Part shown: one piece after another, positions 1 to 19,050 of the stretch
Numbering within the stretch: position 1 is the stretch's first letter
How the letters are laid out: each line of letters opens with the position of its first letter
Assembly (NCBI RefSeq): GCF_024868665.1
Contig: NC_079895.1
Coordinates: 8,253,069-8,317,068, forward strand
Source of the DNA: Triplophysa rosa
Taxonomy: Eukaryota; Chordata; Actinopteri; Cypriniformes; Nemacheilidae
Reading direction: 5' to 3'
Length of the DNA stretch: 64,000 nt
Position numbers and translations under genes: made by a program
The notes under the pieces: generated by a model
Database searches by the model: none
What the model was told of the DNA's origin: nothing
The model's input: only the letters and a program-made list of their open reading frames with translations

Positions 1-3000
1 TAGAGAGTGCTTGAGACTGCCCCTAGAAATGAAATCATTTTTCTTGGAAGAGCCCGCAGCTAACTAGGATTAATTGTGAGTGCTTTGGTTTGGTTTATTG
101 CATTGTTTTATTATGAACCTTATCGATATTGCAGCAACATTAGAGGGCCACATATTTGACATATATCACAAATATATCCATAATTCCATATTCACCCCTG
201 TGTTATGCAATATGTACCTTGTGTACAATGATAATTATGACTTTGTTATAATTATCAGAATGTCTCATAGAAACGAAAAATGATTTTGATAATGCTTTAG
301 AAACCATTTAACAGGCAGTATTTCGAGTTTCAGTCATAACCGTACACAATAGCTAGCAACAATCCTTTTTTTGTTTTTCGGGATGCTTGATTTCAAAGCT
401 CCCCTCAGGACAGCACTGAAATGTATTCAGCCCACTTTGACCTCCTGCACTTAGAATGTTGGGTATGGAACTGTGGCTTAGCCCAGTAGCCCTGTGGTAA
501 TCCCGTAAGAAATCCTTTGACGCCTTGGCAATCGTGTGAATACCCACAATCTAAATGTGAAATTTCACATTAGCTTCATGTCATGTGAATGCATGAATAC
601 CAATTTCTGCCTTATTTGTTAAACTTTCAACTGTTAATATTAATCAGATCTTCACATCGTTTCAGGCGCTGCCCTCTTAAATAAAAAAACATGGGAAATG
701 TTTGCATTTACATTAAAATGCATTTGACCCCAAGTCAGGAATTGGCATATGATTATGTTCTCTCAGATGTTTTGATTTGTAGGTGCAGAGGGAAAGCTTT
801 AGCATGACTCACAGCAATACTACACCATAAAAAGTGCCGAGGTGGGATGTTTGCTATGATGTACTATGTAAAGTTTTGTTGGCTATTTATCTAAGCTAAA
901 ACGTCCCACAATGTACAAATAAATATTTTCAATTTGATATGCCCATGTTTACTCACTGTGGATTTAATATTTATTTAATGTACTGTAGTTACTTGGAAAG
1001 GCACCATGTACAGTATTTAACATAAATGTTTCCATTTGATGTATTAGACTTAGCCTATAGGTTAATTTTCATCCGCAGCCACTTGGCAGGTCAACCTCTC
1101 ACAGAAACAATTCATGCTTGATACATAAAATAGCATGCACAAGTGTATCACAAGAATGTCAGTTGTGATATTGTGCATAGATGCAGCACATAACTTTTTA
1201 CTTTGCACAGTGTTTAAATGTGTTAATTTAACACATTATATTAATATAATATTATATTATTAAATTTATTCAAATATATAAATGATACATTTTATTTATT
1301 TTTATACTGGTTTAAATAGGCAATGAAAATGGTAAATCTGTGATTGCTGTGGTTTTCTTCAAATACCTTGATGTAACTGCGGTTACTGTAGTAAAACCGA
1401 GGATTCATTTTGAAGAAATTTAGTGTTTTGTTCATCTGGTGTATTTTATATTTTAAATGTGGGTTTTGGCCATGTCTTAGGTTCTTCTTGGCTTTTGGCC
1501 GAGAATAAAGTTAACTCCTTTAGAGTGGACTGGTCTGTTTTTAGGATCCAGTACTATCCCTGCCTTAAACATCTAAATAAATGCTGAAGGTAATTTGTAT
1601 TACAAAAAAGTATTCCCGTACTTTTTATAGTGGCTTGGTATTTGCCAAAACATATTCATGTATTTTGGCAATGTTTAATGTTACTGTTATTTTTTTCAAA
1701 ATAAGCATATAATTACTTTTTCTGGGGTCTGTCTTTGAGTTCCATAAACCTGATTTCTTTGTCGCTGACTGTAAGGGCTAATAAAGTAATTTTGGCAAAA
1801 TGCAGTTTTCCACGTTGGACTTTTGAGTCAAATTGACATCAGAGATGTCAATTTAAAGGACCAGGTCATGGTTTACAAAAAGCTTAGAGTGCGGCGTAGA
1901 TTGTAAACAGTCATAGTAGATTATCAAAAACTGTTAGACAAACACAGTTTAGCCTGTATGAACAAACAGCTGTAAACAGTGGGATGTCTCAACAAACAGT
2001 GTCTCAATACAGGTGCTGGTAAAAAAAATGAAAGGGTCCTGACAAGGGTTATAAAACATTTCGGATCAATTTTGTTTATTAATTCAATTATTATGAGACT
2101 TTGTGTACACAGACTAGCTTGGGAATTGACATTAAACAACTCTTGCTGTTGCAAAAGTATGCGTCTATAGATCAAAATCATTCACAAATTGGCTGGCCTA
2201 AAGTCACTGAGGTTCGTTGGTAAACTTATACTTTTGCTGATTCAAAATTTTTTGTATTTATTAATATTTACTTTTGGCCTGCTGGTCTTGTATTTGTCAA
2301 CTACTTATAATAAGACCCAACTTTGTAAATCTTTGTAGAAGTGCAGTTTACACTACTGAGTCGGTTCAAACGTTATCGTCTAACATCTTGAATGGCAAAT
2401 ACTTAATGTGCAGACACAGTGAAACATGAATGATGTTTTTGTACTGTGGTGCAATGGTGACACAAATGTTGTAAACTGTGAAATGGGTTTCAAAATGTTC
2501 ATCATTTAATATTTCATCACCATTCGCATAGGAATAATGTTTTTATTTCTCAGTAGAGCAGGACAGATGCATTCTGAACCATCTGACTTTGATTTTAATG
2601 ATATTTACAACCACTAGAAAAGATGTTCACTCTGTTGCCGGTCATTCACTCACAGAGTTGATCAGAAAGCATGGGAATAGCAGAAAAACTCTGATTGTTT
2701 ATGTTTATTGCTTCTTGTAACTAGAGAAGAAAGTAGCACTGGCCACAAGCCAAAACAGTAATAAAGTGTCTGACATGACGAGGGATAACAGTAATTCCAA
2801 TCAAAGCATTCCGATAACTCCTAAAATAGATTCTCACTTAAGTGTCAGCGAGTATAATATTTTACAATAATCAACATTAAAAACGATCACTCTTAACAAA
2901 AGATAAATATTTGGTTTTATGTGATTTTCTGTCTGGAAGGGCATGATCTCAGAATCAATATATTTTAGTTACTGTATGTACAACTGAAGGCATGATTTAA

Positions 3001-4481
3001 TTTATACAGTAAAAGCTTTCACAAAGTGTACATAGCAATCCATTTAAACCATGAAGCTTAGCTTTGTTGTGAAAGTGAATCAAACACATTTCCCTTTAAA
3101 CAGTAAAAAAGTTTTTTTTTAAATAAAATGTTTGTTTTAATCTCTAATTATTTTATGTATTAGCCAACAAAACCAGTAATGATCAAGTTAAAATACATCA
3201 CTGTAAAACACCATTAGTGTTTGGAGTGTCCTGCTAGCTAAACTGCTATGAGATGATGTATATTTTATTTACGGGATGATTTTGCAATTACGGTGTGTTT
3301 TGCATTCTCATAGATCCACAGAAGTTCATGTTCACCAAAAGCCACTCTGAACACTTTCTGAATGATTTGAGAAGATCAGGTTCTTGAACTTTTCAAATGG
3401 TTTCTCACTTCATACAGGTAAATCACCATGGTACAGTACTGTAACGCGTCTCAAATTGGAGGCTAACAGTTTGAACTGTAACTTTTATGCTGTGAAAGAA
3501 ATGGCCCTTAAAGAGTCTTGCCACTTTACAATTCTGTTAGATAAGAAAGTGGTTAGCTTAGTGGTTTTGATTTAATGGCTTGAAAACAACAACAAAATAG
3601 CCTCAGACTAAGAAATTGCTGTCAGCCTTTGCTTCAGGATTTTTAGTTCATCTTTATTGTTGACTTCATTGATATCTTCGACTAGTTAAAATGACCTTGT
3701 TTTAATGTTTCTTTTAAGCGCTCGAGTGATCTGACTTTTCCCCAGATGTCCATCAGACCTTTTTTGGGGATTGTAAGTATTCTCAGTACATAGCATGATC
3801 TTACACCATTACTGGGGTCCCAGGCCAGAGGTGGCAGTGTTTCTTGTATTTTTTCAGCAATAACCGTTTCTCCCCTTGAATTAAATTGGGGAATTGTAAA
3901 CATTCAAGCTTTTAAAAACTTTTTAAGCTAGAGTCCTTACTTTATTCACTCATTAATTTTTCAAAGCAGAAGAATGACAGATGATGTTTTCCAGCCGTGC
4001 TCCTTGTTCATTTAGCCAATTGCTGATGAAAGAGGATTTTAAAAACTGATTTTATGTCTTAAAATTAAAAATGTACTCAACCTCCCAAAGACCAAAAAGT
4101 GGAAGCTTGGAACTTTTCAAACCAGCATTCCAAACACCTTTTATATGTCCTCTTTCTTCTTTTGAACTGCATTAAAAAGATTGAGGAGACTTGATAGTTG
4201 CACATTTTCTTATTGAGGAAAATACTTAATTCTTGTTTACTTAATTTGACATGGATGGCACACAACAGGGAGGAATGGCTGGACCATAATGCTCTGAAGA
4301 TGGCATTTAAACGTTTTAATATTTTTGCTGTTTATTATGAAAGGATAGACTTGAATTCAACATTTCTTAAGCAGCCCAATGCTCCAATACTTCTGTATTA
4401 CTTCTGTACAATGCTTTCATTTCAGATGTTCCTGACTGTCAATAAATACTTCCTGACATTGTTCTCCGATTTACCATCGGC
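1..4481. other. intergenic, no gene recognised
   Basis: AT-rich unique sequence downstream of shox. Only short frames (up to 101 codons) with no known domain are present. Plus-strand AATAAA signals occur, for example near 918 and 1576, so part could be the 3' UTR of a gene ending before the window, but nothing proves this. Confidence 0.6.
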
Positions 4482-6390
4482 CAGAGGTGTAAAGAGTACC
4501 TGAAAACCATACTTAAGTAAAAGTACAGATACCTTGCAGTGAAAATTACTCCATTACAAGTCACCAATTTCAAATCGACTTGAGTAAAAGTCTTCGAGTA
4601 TCTGATTTGAACAGTACTTGAGTATTTTACTCATACTGAATGTAGGCTCAAAGCAGCACTAGTCCTCAACACTTAAGAGACATGTCAGTGAAAAACTAGA
4701 AACAGTCGATTCGTGAGGAGAGCAATCGCATTTATTTTCTTAAATCATAATAAGACTGAACACCTCAAAATTGCAACAAATCATGGCCGACATCATAACC
4801 TACTGTACGTCTATTACAAACACCCAAGTCTCATTTAAGCTCAACTGCTCATAAGTAAACCAAACTCCTTCAAAAAGGTCTCTTCAATATAACGGATAAA
4901 TAAAGTAATGTTAAGTAAAATCAAAAAGTCAAAGCCTTTTTGCACTGGACATGCTGGTTTGGGCCTCATGGCCAGCTGCAGTCATGTCCTCATTTCACAT
5001 ACACTGTTAGCCCTTACCTGCCATTTCTACAGTAATATACTGTATTGGCAACACTGTTGCCTGCTAGTTACTGTAGGTGTTTTACAGTAAACTACTGCAA
5101 TGGCTGTTTGAAGATACATTATAAAGAATCTATTAACGCACTTAAGTCACACAGTCTTAGATGAACACGTGTAAATAACAGATGAACACAATAAATCTGT
5201 CAAGATTTCACCAGAGGAGAATTAAACACAAACATCAATAACATCTTCACATATTACAGACACCACTTTCACTTTATTTCTGTCATCTGTGTAAGATCTT
5301 ATTGAGATTGAACTCGAGTTCATAGTGGTTCAATTGTGTTTTAAGTCACCATTATGGCGATCAGTGTTTGCTTTGGTTGGACTCTTTGACTTTCTTGTAG
5401 CTTTAAAATGTACACTTATACAATAACACTGAAAGGGACTTTACAGGAACCGCAACTTTATGTTTGCTTAGTAACTGAAGATACATCTGAAAGAATCCAA
5501 TCATTAAATAATAATAATATAGCATTTAAGATTTATTAAGATATGTTTGGTAAAGTGATCACATGTTGTAATGGAAAGATCTCTGTCAGAAAATCTTTCT
5601 TTGCAATTGAGACACAGTTAGACACTTGACATACAAACCTCATCAATGGTGACAAACAATCATGAATGAGTTTTGTACTATGTACCCAGCATGCATTGCA
5701 GCATGAAGCTGTTCAGTTGATTGTCACCATTGTTGAGATTCATATGTGGATTGTTCATTTCTCTGTGTCCGACTCATTCTATAGGTTAATATTTTGTCTA
5801 TATAGTGTGAGAGCACTTTTGAAAATTGAAATACTATACATTCTTTTTACTGGTTTACATCACTTCATGGCAATAGTCCCACCATATGGTCAAATTTTGA
5901 GCAAACATGTTTAGAGCACATTTAGGAAGAGTTAGTTTTAAAAATAAGAGCTTTTGTAGATGTGTGACCTACAGTAACTAGCTGGCAACAGTGTTGCCAA
6001 TATATTACTGTAGAAATAGCGGGTAAGGGCTAACCGTGTATAAACCGCCAGCGATTGACATCTACCTGATACTGCACTCATATTCATATAAAGAAGCCAT
6101 GTTGACAAGTTTTTGTAAGTTAGAGCAAAATCCACAAGATTGTAGTACCTTCATTGCCCTGTGAATGGCAATATTAATTATAAGATAGGTGCCATGCAAA
6201 ATGTAATGTGTAATTGCATTAGTCATTACAAATGTAGTGGAGTAAAGAGTACATATACTTGTTCAAAAATGTAGTTAAGTAGAGAGTAAAAGTTGCTAAT
6301 ATCTTTAATACTCAGTACAACTACAAAGTAGCCAAAAAGATACTTAAGTAAAGTAACTAAGTACATTTACTCCAATACTTTACACCACTG
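4482..6390. mobile_element. non-autonomous hAT transposon with Tol2-like termini
   Basis: The left end reads CAGAGGTGTAAAGAGTAC and the right end, reverse-complemented, reads CAGTGGTGTAAAGTATTGG, followed on both sides by degenerate ACTTAAGTA motifs. The 8-bp flanks are CCATCGGC (4474-4481) and CCATCAGC (6391-6398), a target-site duplication with one mismatch. The ends resemble those of the fish hAT element Tol2. No frame inside encodes a recognisable transposase, so this 1,909-bp copy is non-autonomous. It contains its own internal inverted repeat. Confidence 0.85.
5004..6034. repeat. internal inverted repeat inside the Tol2-like element
   Basis: About 75 bp at 5004-5078 recurs reverse-complemented at 5967-6034. 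Shared blocks include GTTAGCCCTTACC, TTTCTACAGTAATATA, TTGGCAACACTGTTGCC and TAGTTACTGTAGGT. The spacer is about 890 bp. This may be a second element nested in the first, or sub-terminal repeats of one element. Confidence 0.75.
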
Positions 6391-7396
6391 CCATCAGCTA
6401 TGATTAGCAAATGCTATTCCATTACAGTTCAATTCTACAAAAAAAATGAAAAGGTGAGTCTACTCTGGTATTGTCAGTTGTAGCCCCAGCCATGTAATTG
6501 CAATAACAAGTCACTTTTAATGCAAGCAATAACATTTGATTCAATAAAAAAGGTTTAGTTTACTTTAATTAAGCCCTTTTCATAGGCCGCTTGATTGTGT
6601 TTGGTCTTTATTTGTGACTTGCGGCCAATATAAATACCTTTGTGTGTTTGCGCATGTTGAAAAATAAACCGTGGCTCCGTGTGAGTTGATTGATGGTGCA
6701 ACTATTTTGCCAATTATTTGTGCACGTAAAGGGATGCTGTTATGTTCTGCTTTATTCAGCAGACCCCAGCTAGAGGTCGATGCCTAAATATGGGGGTATC
6801 AACCTCGGCCCATATCACTCCATCTTGATGTATGAGTGCTAAGGTACAAATTAAACGTGTTCTGACCTTTTAGGGGGTAGGCCTACTTGCTCAACTGGAC
6901 GCCATTCGGGCTAATTTATCTATGCTTTTTAGACAAAAAGCCACTATGTTGCCTGCTGTAATTACTTTGTGTACACACATCTGGATTTGGGTTTTCCAGA
7001 TGCAACAAGCCGTCCAAAAAAGGCTCGGTAATGTCAGTGAGTCAGATGTGACCTTGATGTTAGTTTAGATGTAGGGAAGGTACAACTGCATGCTGGACCT
7101 TGTACACTTGTTAATTCAACAAATAAACATGATTGGTTTGATTGCACTTGCAAATAAAAAACTGGAAATGTTAGGATACATAATGTTAGAAGCTTCTATT
7201 TGTGTTTTTTTTATTCTCGGTTCATGTGGATCTACCCTGTTGTTTTCATACTGTATTTATTCCTAATGTCTTAATCAAATGTGGCACCTCTATAACGTCT
7301 TTTTTCAATTATGAAATTGTTACATAAAAGTTACACACACATTTTAAATGATAACCAATTTTTGCACTGGAACTTGTTGCTCTGAACCGAGCAACC
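6391..7396. other. intergenic, nothing recognised
   Basis: AT-rich sequence between the Tol2-like element and the presumed shox downstream region. No domain-bearing frame, clear repeat or RNA gene was seen. Confidence 0.6.
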
Positions 7397-9568
7397 TTTA
7401 TTCATACAATTTCAGAGGGCCACAAATCTTTACAAACTCTTACAAATATTTATAACTTTTATTGATAGATTACTTGTACAAGATGTACATTCTTTTTTGT
7501 GAAACAACAGAAAGAAAACTCAATGGCGAATCATGTTTGGGCATGCTTGCATATGCAATATTATGGGATACAACGAATTCCTTTGAGCATCAAGAAAATG
7601 TCAACACAAAGTATTATGGTTTCATCCACCATCCCTGAAATGTTTGTAAACTGAAACACGCTACATATTAGTCAAACAAATGTACTGCAGTCACACGTTC
7701 GCTTAAAACTATCGCAAATGCTAACATTTAAAAAATATATAAAAATAAATGCAAAGCCATGTAAATATGTACACTTGAAATTTGATAAACTTTCAGAAAA
7801 AATAATAAATAAAAGCACCTATGACTTAAAGAAACGGAAACATTTCTAAAAACAGATGTAATGATGGAGAACAACAAAAACGGCTCGCAATGTAGCATTT
7901 ATTGTTAGAGGTGTACCTGACCAGCTCATTCGAAGACAATTGATGTCTGAACTGGCAACCTGTTTTATACTGTGGTCATAAAAATAATACTGGTTTGGTA
8001 ACAAATTTAAGCGTAGTATATTAAATTAAATATTTTCTGGAAACTGTAGATAATAACTAGCTTCTCTTTACATGGAGAAAAATACTGTTGGTGCAGTTTC
8101 TGAAATGCATGTTTTATTGTAAATAATCATTGAACGTTAAATTAAATAACTACCTCTATCATGCTATCAAATTGTTGTCTTTGGTGGATTGTTTTCTACT
8201 GAAAACCAGACATATGACCCATGAACCTAGAGCATTTGATTTCAAATGAATTTTCCTTGTGTGCCTTAGGGTGATATCAATTTATATCTCTTTAAATGCA
8301 CGCGTACAAAACTATATATGAACCTCGTGGAGTTATGGCACATTGCAAATGAATTAGCAAATGATCCTTTACACAGCTTTTAAAGATGCGTTTGTAGAGT
8401 TTTAACACGTCGACATCAGTGCCAAAAAACCTGACAACTTAAAATCATCGTTCGTTTAATTAGCAAACATTAACCGCTATATTAAGTTTTCCATATTTAC
8501 AGTATTGCACTTAACTGCACATAATTGCATTTCAGTTAAACTGATGTTTCTTAAAACTTTGCAGTTACTGTATCCTTTCGAAAGTCATTTCATCGTGTTT
8601 CAGTGAAACGAGAGCCAAATTAATTCAATAGTTTCCCCCTTACGTAAAAGTAGTATATCTTGCGTTAAGGATTGTAAACGCCTTAAAACAAGAACTGAAG
8701 TGCAAAAGCTAGGTTCACTTCTAATCCAGGACACATCACACAAAGCACAAAATATTATGGGAATGAAAGCTAAAATCCATACATGCCCAGAGAAAACAAC
8801 ATTTCCTGTCTCCCAAAACAGAAATAATCATAAGAATTCCACTAAAAACCAGGCGATTGTACCAATGATGTTATTGCTGTTTCCAGTCTTTGTCCACAGC
8901 AGAATGAAAAAAAAGAAAAATGCAAACAACGGCTTTAGATATGATTGTAGCGGTGGCTTATCATGGCAGTGATCAACATAGATGTATGTCAGTTACAATG
9001 GAGGCCAGCCCCAATAGGTCTATCCTTCAACTGAGCATGTGCACTAGGCAGTGGCACAGTGGTCGGAGGCAAATATGGCCGTCTTTTTTCTTTTCTTTGA
9101 GGTTGAAATTCCAAAGTGTCAGTGTCTGTCCATAAAACACACTTGTTCAACCTCTAGCCTCACTTTGTGTCTGCCTTTGCTTTTTCTTTTAAAAAAAGTC
9201 TTCTCTCCTAAACGCTGGTTTTCAGACAGACATCCAGACATTTTTGTATGGTCCTTGGGCTGTGATCTGTGCCTGGAAAGGGCTGAGCCAGTGGCCTCCA
9301 AGAAGTCCTGCCTGTTGGGCGAAAAGTAAAAGGTGATTCATTGGTATTTAATTACCTTTCTCTACAAGTGGTTTGTTTTGGCAGCTGGTTTTTTGTGACT
9401 TTTTTTCTCTCTCATTCTCTCTCCCCTTACACCCCTCGTCAGTACTTTTTTTTCTCTTTTGTTTTTATTTTGTTTTGTTTTAACTGTGAGTGTCACAGCC
9501 CTTTCACAGGCTTTAGTCTCGTGTTAGAAGCAATTATCAGTTCAGAGCAGCAGAGAAGCCCATGGGGG
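7397..9568 (-). other. probable shox 3' UTR / downstream flank
   Basis: This is non-coding sequence after the shox stop. Minus-strand AATAAA signals occur at 9469-9464, 7903-7898, 7463-7458 and 7402-7397. Which one is used cannot be decided from sequence. The first would give a UTR of only about 100 nt, and the 7.4-kb pair a UTR of about 2.1 kb. No repeat element or exon of another gene was recognised here. Confidence 0.3.
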
Positions 9569-15810
<6,242 letters not shown>

Positions 15811-15948
15811 GGCTGATTACACAAATCCACTTTAAAATAACCCTAACGCGAAATCTGTGTGTCTGCTCAACAGTGGATTCGGCGATATGTCGGCGTGTAG
15901 AAGGTTTAGATCACTCCTGCTGTTATGTCTGTGTTTTTCAGATCACAC

Positions 15949-15956
15949 TATTTATA
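15949..15956 (-). promoter_or_regulatory. TATA box of the shox proximal promoter
   Basis: TATAAATA reads on the minus strand 139-146 nt upstream of the shox ATG. A GC-rich stretch (GGGCCGGGCTG) lies just upstream, near 15970-15980. This predicts transcription starting near 15920 and a 5' leader of about 110 nt. Human SHOX also has an internal promoter close to the start codon, so this may be its counterpart rather than the only promoter. Confidence 0.6.
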
Positions 15957-16087
15957 CACGGCCACCTCAGCCCGGCCCCCATCGCCATCATGTCTGGAGT
16001 CATTACAGGCGGTTCTGAATTCAACTTTCAGCGGCTTTTCCTCAAATCAATGCTGCTATACTGGATGAAGTCCCGTTAATTTCATTA

Positions 16088-16150
16088 TAATTAATTAGGA
16101 TTCCTACGGTGATGTGTGGTCAATTGGAAATGGGAAGCTTGTTTAATTAA
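16088..16150. promoter_or_regulatory. homeodomain-type palindromes upstream of the shox promoter
   Basis: A perfect palindrome TAATTAATTA (16088-16097) and TTAATTAA (16143-16150) lie 130-200 bp upstream of the TATA box. TAAT cores facing each other are typical of dimeric paired-type homeodomain sites, so regulation by a homeodomain factor, possibly SHOX itself, is plausible. Binding is inferred from the motif alone. Confidence 0.35.
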
Positions 16151-18639
16151 TTCTGTGATAATTCCATTGACAAAATTAGAGGAAATGAATATTAAAGCAT
16201 GTCATTATAGGTTGTGATGCATTCTGGTATATAGACGTTTACGTGGAAAATGGTTCACGTTTATTGGCGTAAAATAGACTGTGGCCAGGATCGTTTCATT
16301 TGTTTTTAAACTCTTTCAGCCGTTCATTGTTTTGTGTGCTTGATTTATTTCAATGACATAAATCTAAAATTTGAAATAATTTAAAATTGAAATTTAAAAC
16401 AAATTTCCAACATATTTAGATACAAAAATGAATACGATGTAATTTTATACATTAGGTATAATATTCATAATATTTTTGGATGATTCATTTTATTATGAGT
16501 TTACATTGTTTCGTAAACTGCCGCTTTTAAACAGTTGATATTGCAGTTGGATAAACATGTGTCCTATTGCTGAGCTGTTATCTTATTTGAAAGGAAGTGA
16601 AGTTTTACTTGTGTGCGTGATTCTATAAAAATTATTTGATTTTAGTTTATTGAGAAAAAGACAAACAAAACATGGTTCAGTTCGACTATTCCATGTAGTG
16701 TGGCCAAACGCCTTTGCGCTCCTTTCTTATGTCAAGTTAAGTGTGAGTGATAGAGCTTAGTAGAGTTATGATTTAAACGTGTCTGGAAAAATAACTGTAT
16801 GGTAACATGCTGCATGATAATAGCCTATATTGTGTGATTGTGCAATACGGTAATTTATCATAATAATTTAGAGGAGTTCTTTTATGAGTACCCATTTAAA
16901 TAAAAGAGGAGGTATTTTGATATGAAATATTTTGATATGAAAAAAAATCTATAATTATTTAAGTGGGAGAGGGAATCGATAAATCCATCAGTGACATAAC
17001 CAAGAACGTTTATTTCTGTTTCATAGTATGGTTATTTTAAAAATGCATAAAAGCTCGGATATGGCTCTATGATATTATTGCGTGCACGGATCAGTGCAGG
17101 GCGAGCATAAAAAGGGCAGAATCAAAAGGCTGTTATGATCCCCTGTGTATATTGAGCTCCGTGGTGTAAAATCGCTCATGTAAACCTCACAGATGACGTG
17201 TTTGATGGGCGCTTTATTTATTAAATTCATAATTTAAAATTGCAGCAGTGTATTTGAATATCTTACATATGACCATGTGTTTTATGTTGTCAAATTTTGT
17301 TGTCTGTTTCTACGCCCCTTCAAAAGAAATGCATAATTTTACTTTTATTGTTTTTAGTGTGCGTTATTTTACTTCTGTCAAAAAATATAATTCAACACGG
17401 TCACAATGGTGTTAGCTATAGGCTATTTAAGCACTGATGCTGGATGGAAGCTGTGACATTTATAGGGTCACCGCGTGAGGGAAGGATAAAGTGTGTCAGG
17501 ACAGGTGCACCTTCGATTCCAGGAGATTTCGTAGGTCTCTGAAAAACCTCTGGTTATGAAGTTGGATTACTTGTTCCTCAGTTTTATTACAGTTTAGGGC
17601 AGGTGTGTAGGCCTTAACTTTTTTCACCGTTTCTGTTGTGATATCTTTTTGCACTGTTTTTAAATTGTAGCTCAGCTTTAGGACTTCAAAGGGGCCGTTG
17701 CAGATGTTTATGAAGTGCATAGATATAGCGAATCATAGATTCGCCAGATGATCCACATATGTGGTGCCCAATCAACAACGGTCTCAATGGGATGGAAAAT
17801 AGCCTACACGTGGTTAAATCGGCACGTTCTTGTACTCTGCCTTACTGGTGTCGCCGGAGTTTAATGGCGAACAGTTCTTAAAGAAACATGAATTATATTT
17901 CCAATTCTCTCCCTCCCTCTCTGTTTCGCGGTCTACTTTTCTCTCTCTTCTTTCTCCAAGTAAGATTACGCGCTATTTGTTTTGCTTCCAGCATTAATAC
18001 AATTTACAATATAATGCATTATAAAATAGCCCACATATTGCCTATAGAATACAATAGCAGAATAAATAGTGTTGACAAATAAATAGTTATGAATAATAAT
18101 TTCACTAATAATTATGACGTTTTGTTCGGTGAAGTGATCAATTTAAATGTATTAAATAGTACAACATATTTTTTTCACACGAACATATCTCATAATATGC
18201 AGCAAATTTCTAATGAGCTCTCTTGTCCACATATTTTCTGTTTTGGCTTTAAGGGGTAAGCAGACACAATCAAATCACAATTAAGCTCTAAAGGGTTTCA
18301 CTGGAAGTGACCGAATTAAGATCGGACAGGTTGATGGATTACAGTCTATATCTAGGCTGTAAAGAAATAAATAAATCGTCAAGTGAAATGTCGATAACAA
18401 TTTTACATCTAAAGCCACGGGCAATGTGCATGAAAATTTATGACATCGTTGTCTTCAGTGCAGTCAGACAACACAGATAGCTTAAATCTAAATTTAAATA
18501 TATGTTTCAACACAAGCACCCGCTTATAAATAAATCTATAATTGTCCGTTTAAATTACGTTTTGTGTGGTGTTGTACCATAAAATTACACCTATATTTTT
18601 ATTTGGTCGAATCGAATTAATTTTCACTCGGAGCCTGTA
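16151..18639. other. shox upstream flank, no gene recognised
   Basis: AT-rich sequence upstream of the shox promoter. The longest frame (minus 17496-17720, 74 codons) has no known domain. No terminal inverted repeat or tandem array was noticed. Confidence 0.55.
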
Positions 18640-19050
18640 TAAAACAGGCAGGTGGCTGCATACTGTCGCTTTAAGAAATAATTGCTCCGGATTATTTGCA
18701 TCCCCTTAATCACTCGGTAGAGACAGCAGACCGGGTCCTTGTTCAAGTTATGCAAAATGTAAATGTAATCATGCCTTACTGCTCATAATTGTGTGATGGT
18801 AAAGTTCATCCTCCTTCCCTATACCTTTGATTAGCTTTTGGCACATTATAGGCAAATTAACAGCTTTATTAAGTTTGATGTCATTTGCGAGGGGCCCGGA
18901 CCATGTGGCCCTTTAACAGTACAGCGCGGAGCACTAATGTCGAATTTGTGTCTATTTTGGCAGGAAGCCATTTAACCAGCGTTCCAGGCCCTGCATATAT
19001 GTGTCGTGAAACTTCAAGCAGCACTCATTCTTAGGGTTAGGCAGCTTGTT
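18640..19050. promoter_or_regulatory. candidate conserved enhancer block, about 3 kb upstream of shox
   Basis: A non-coding stretch unlike the AT-rich flanks. It contains an octamer-type ATTTGCAT (near 18695), several AATTA/TAAT cores, CTTTGAT (TCF/LEF-like) and TATGCAAA-type motifs packed together. This mixed composition is typical of vertebrate conserved non-coding elements around developmental genes. It is inferred without an alignment. Confidence 0.3.
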
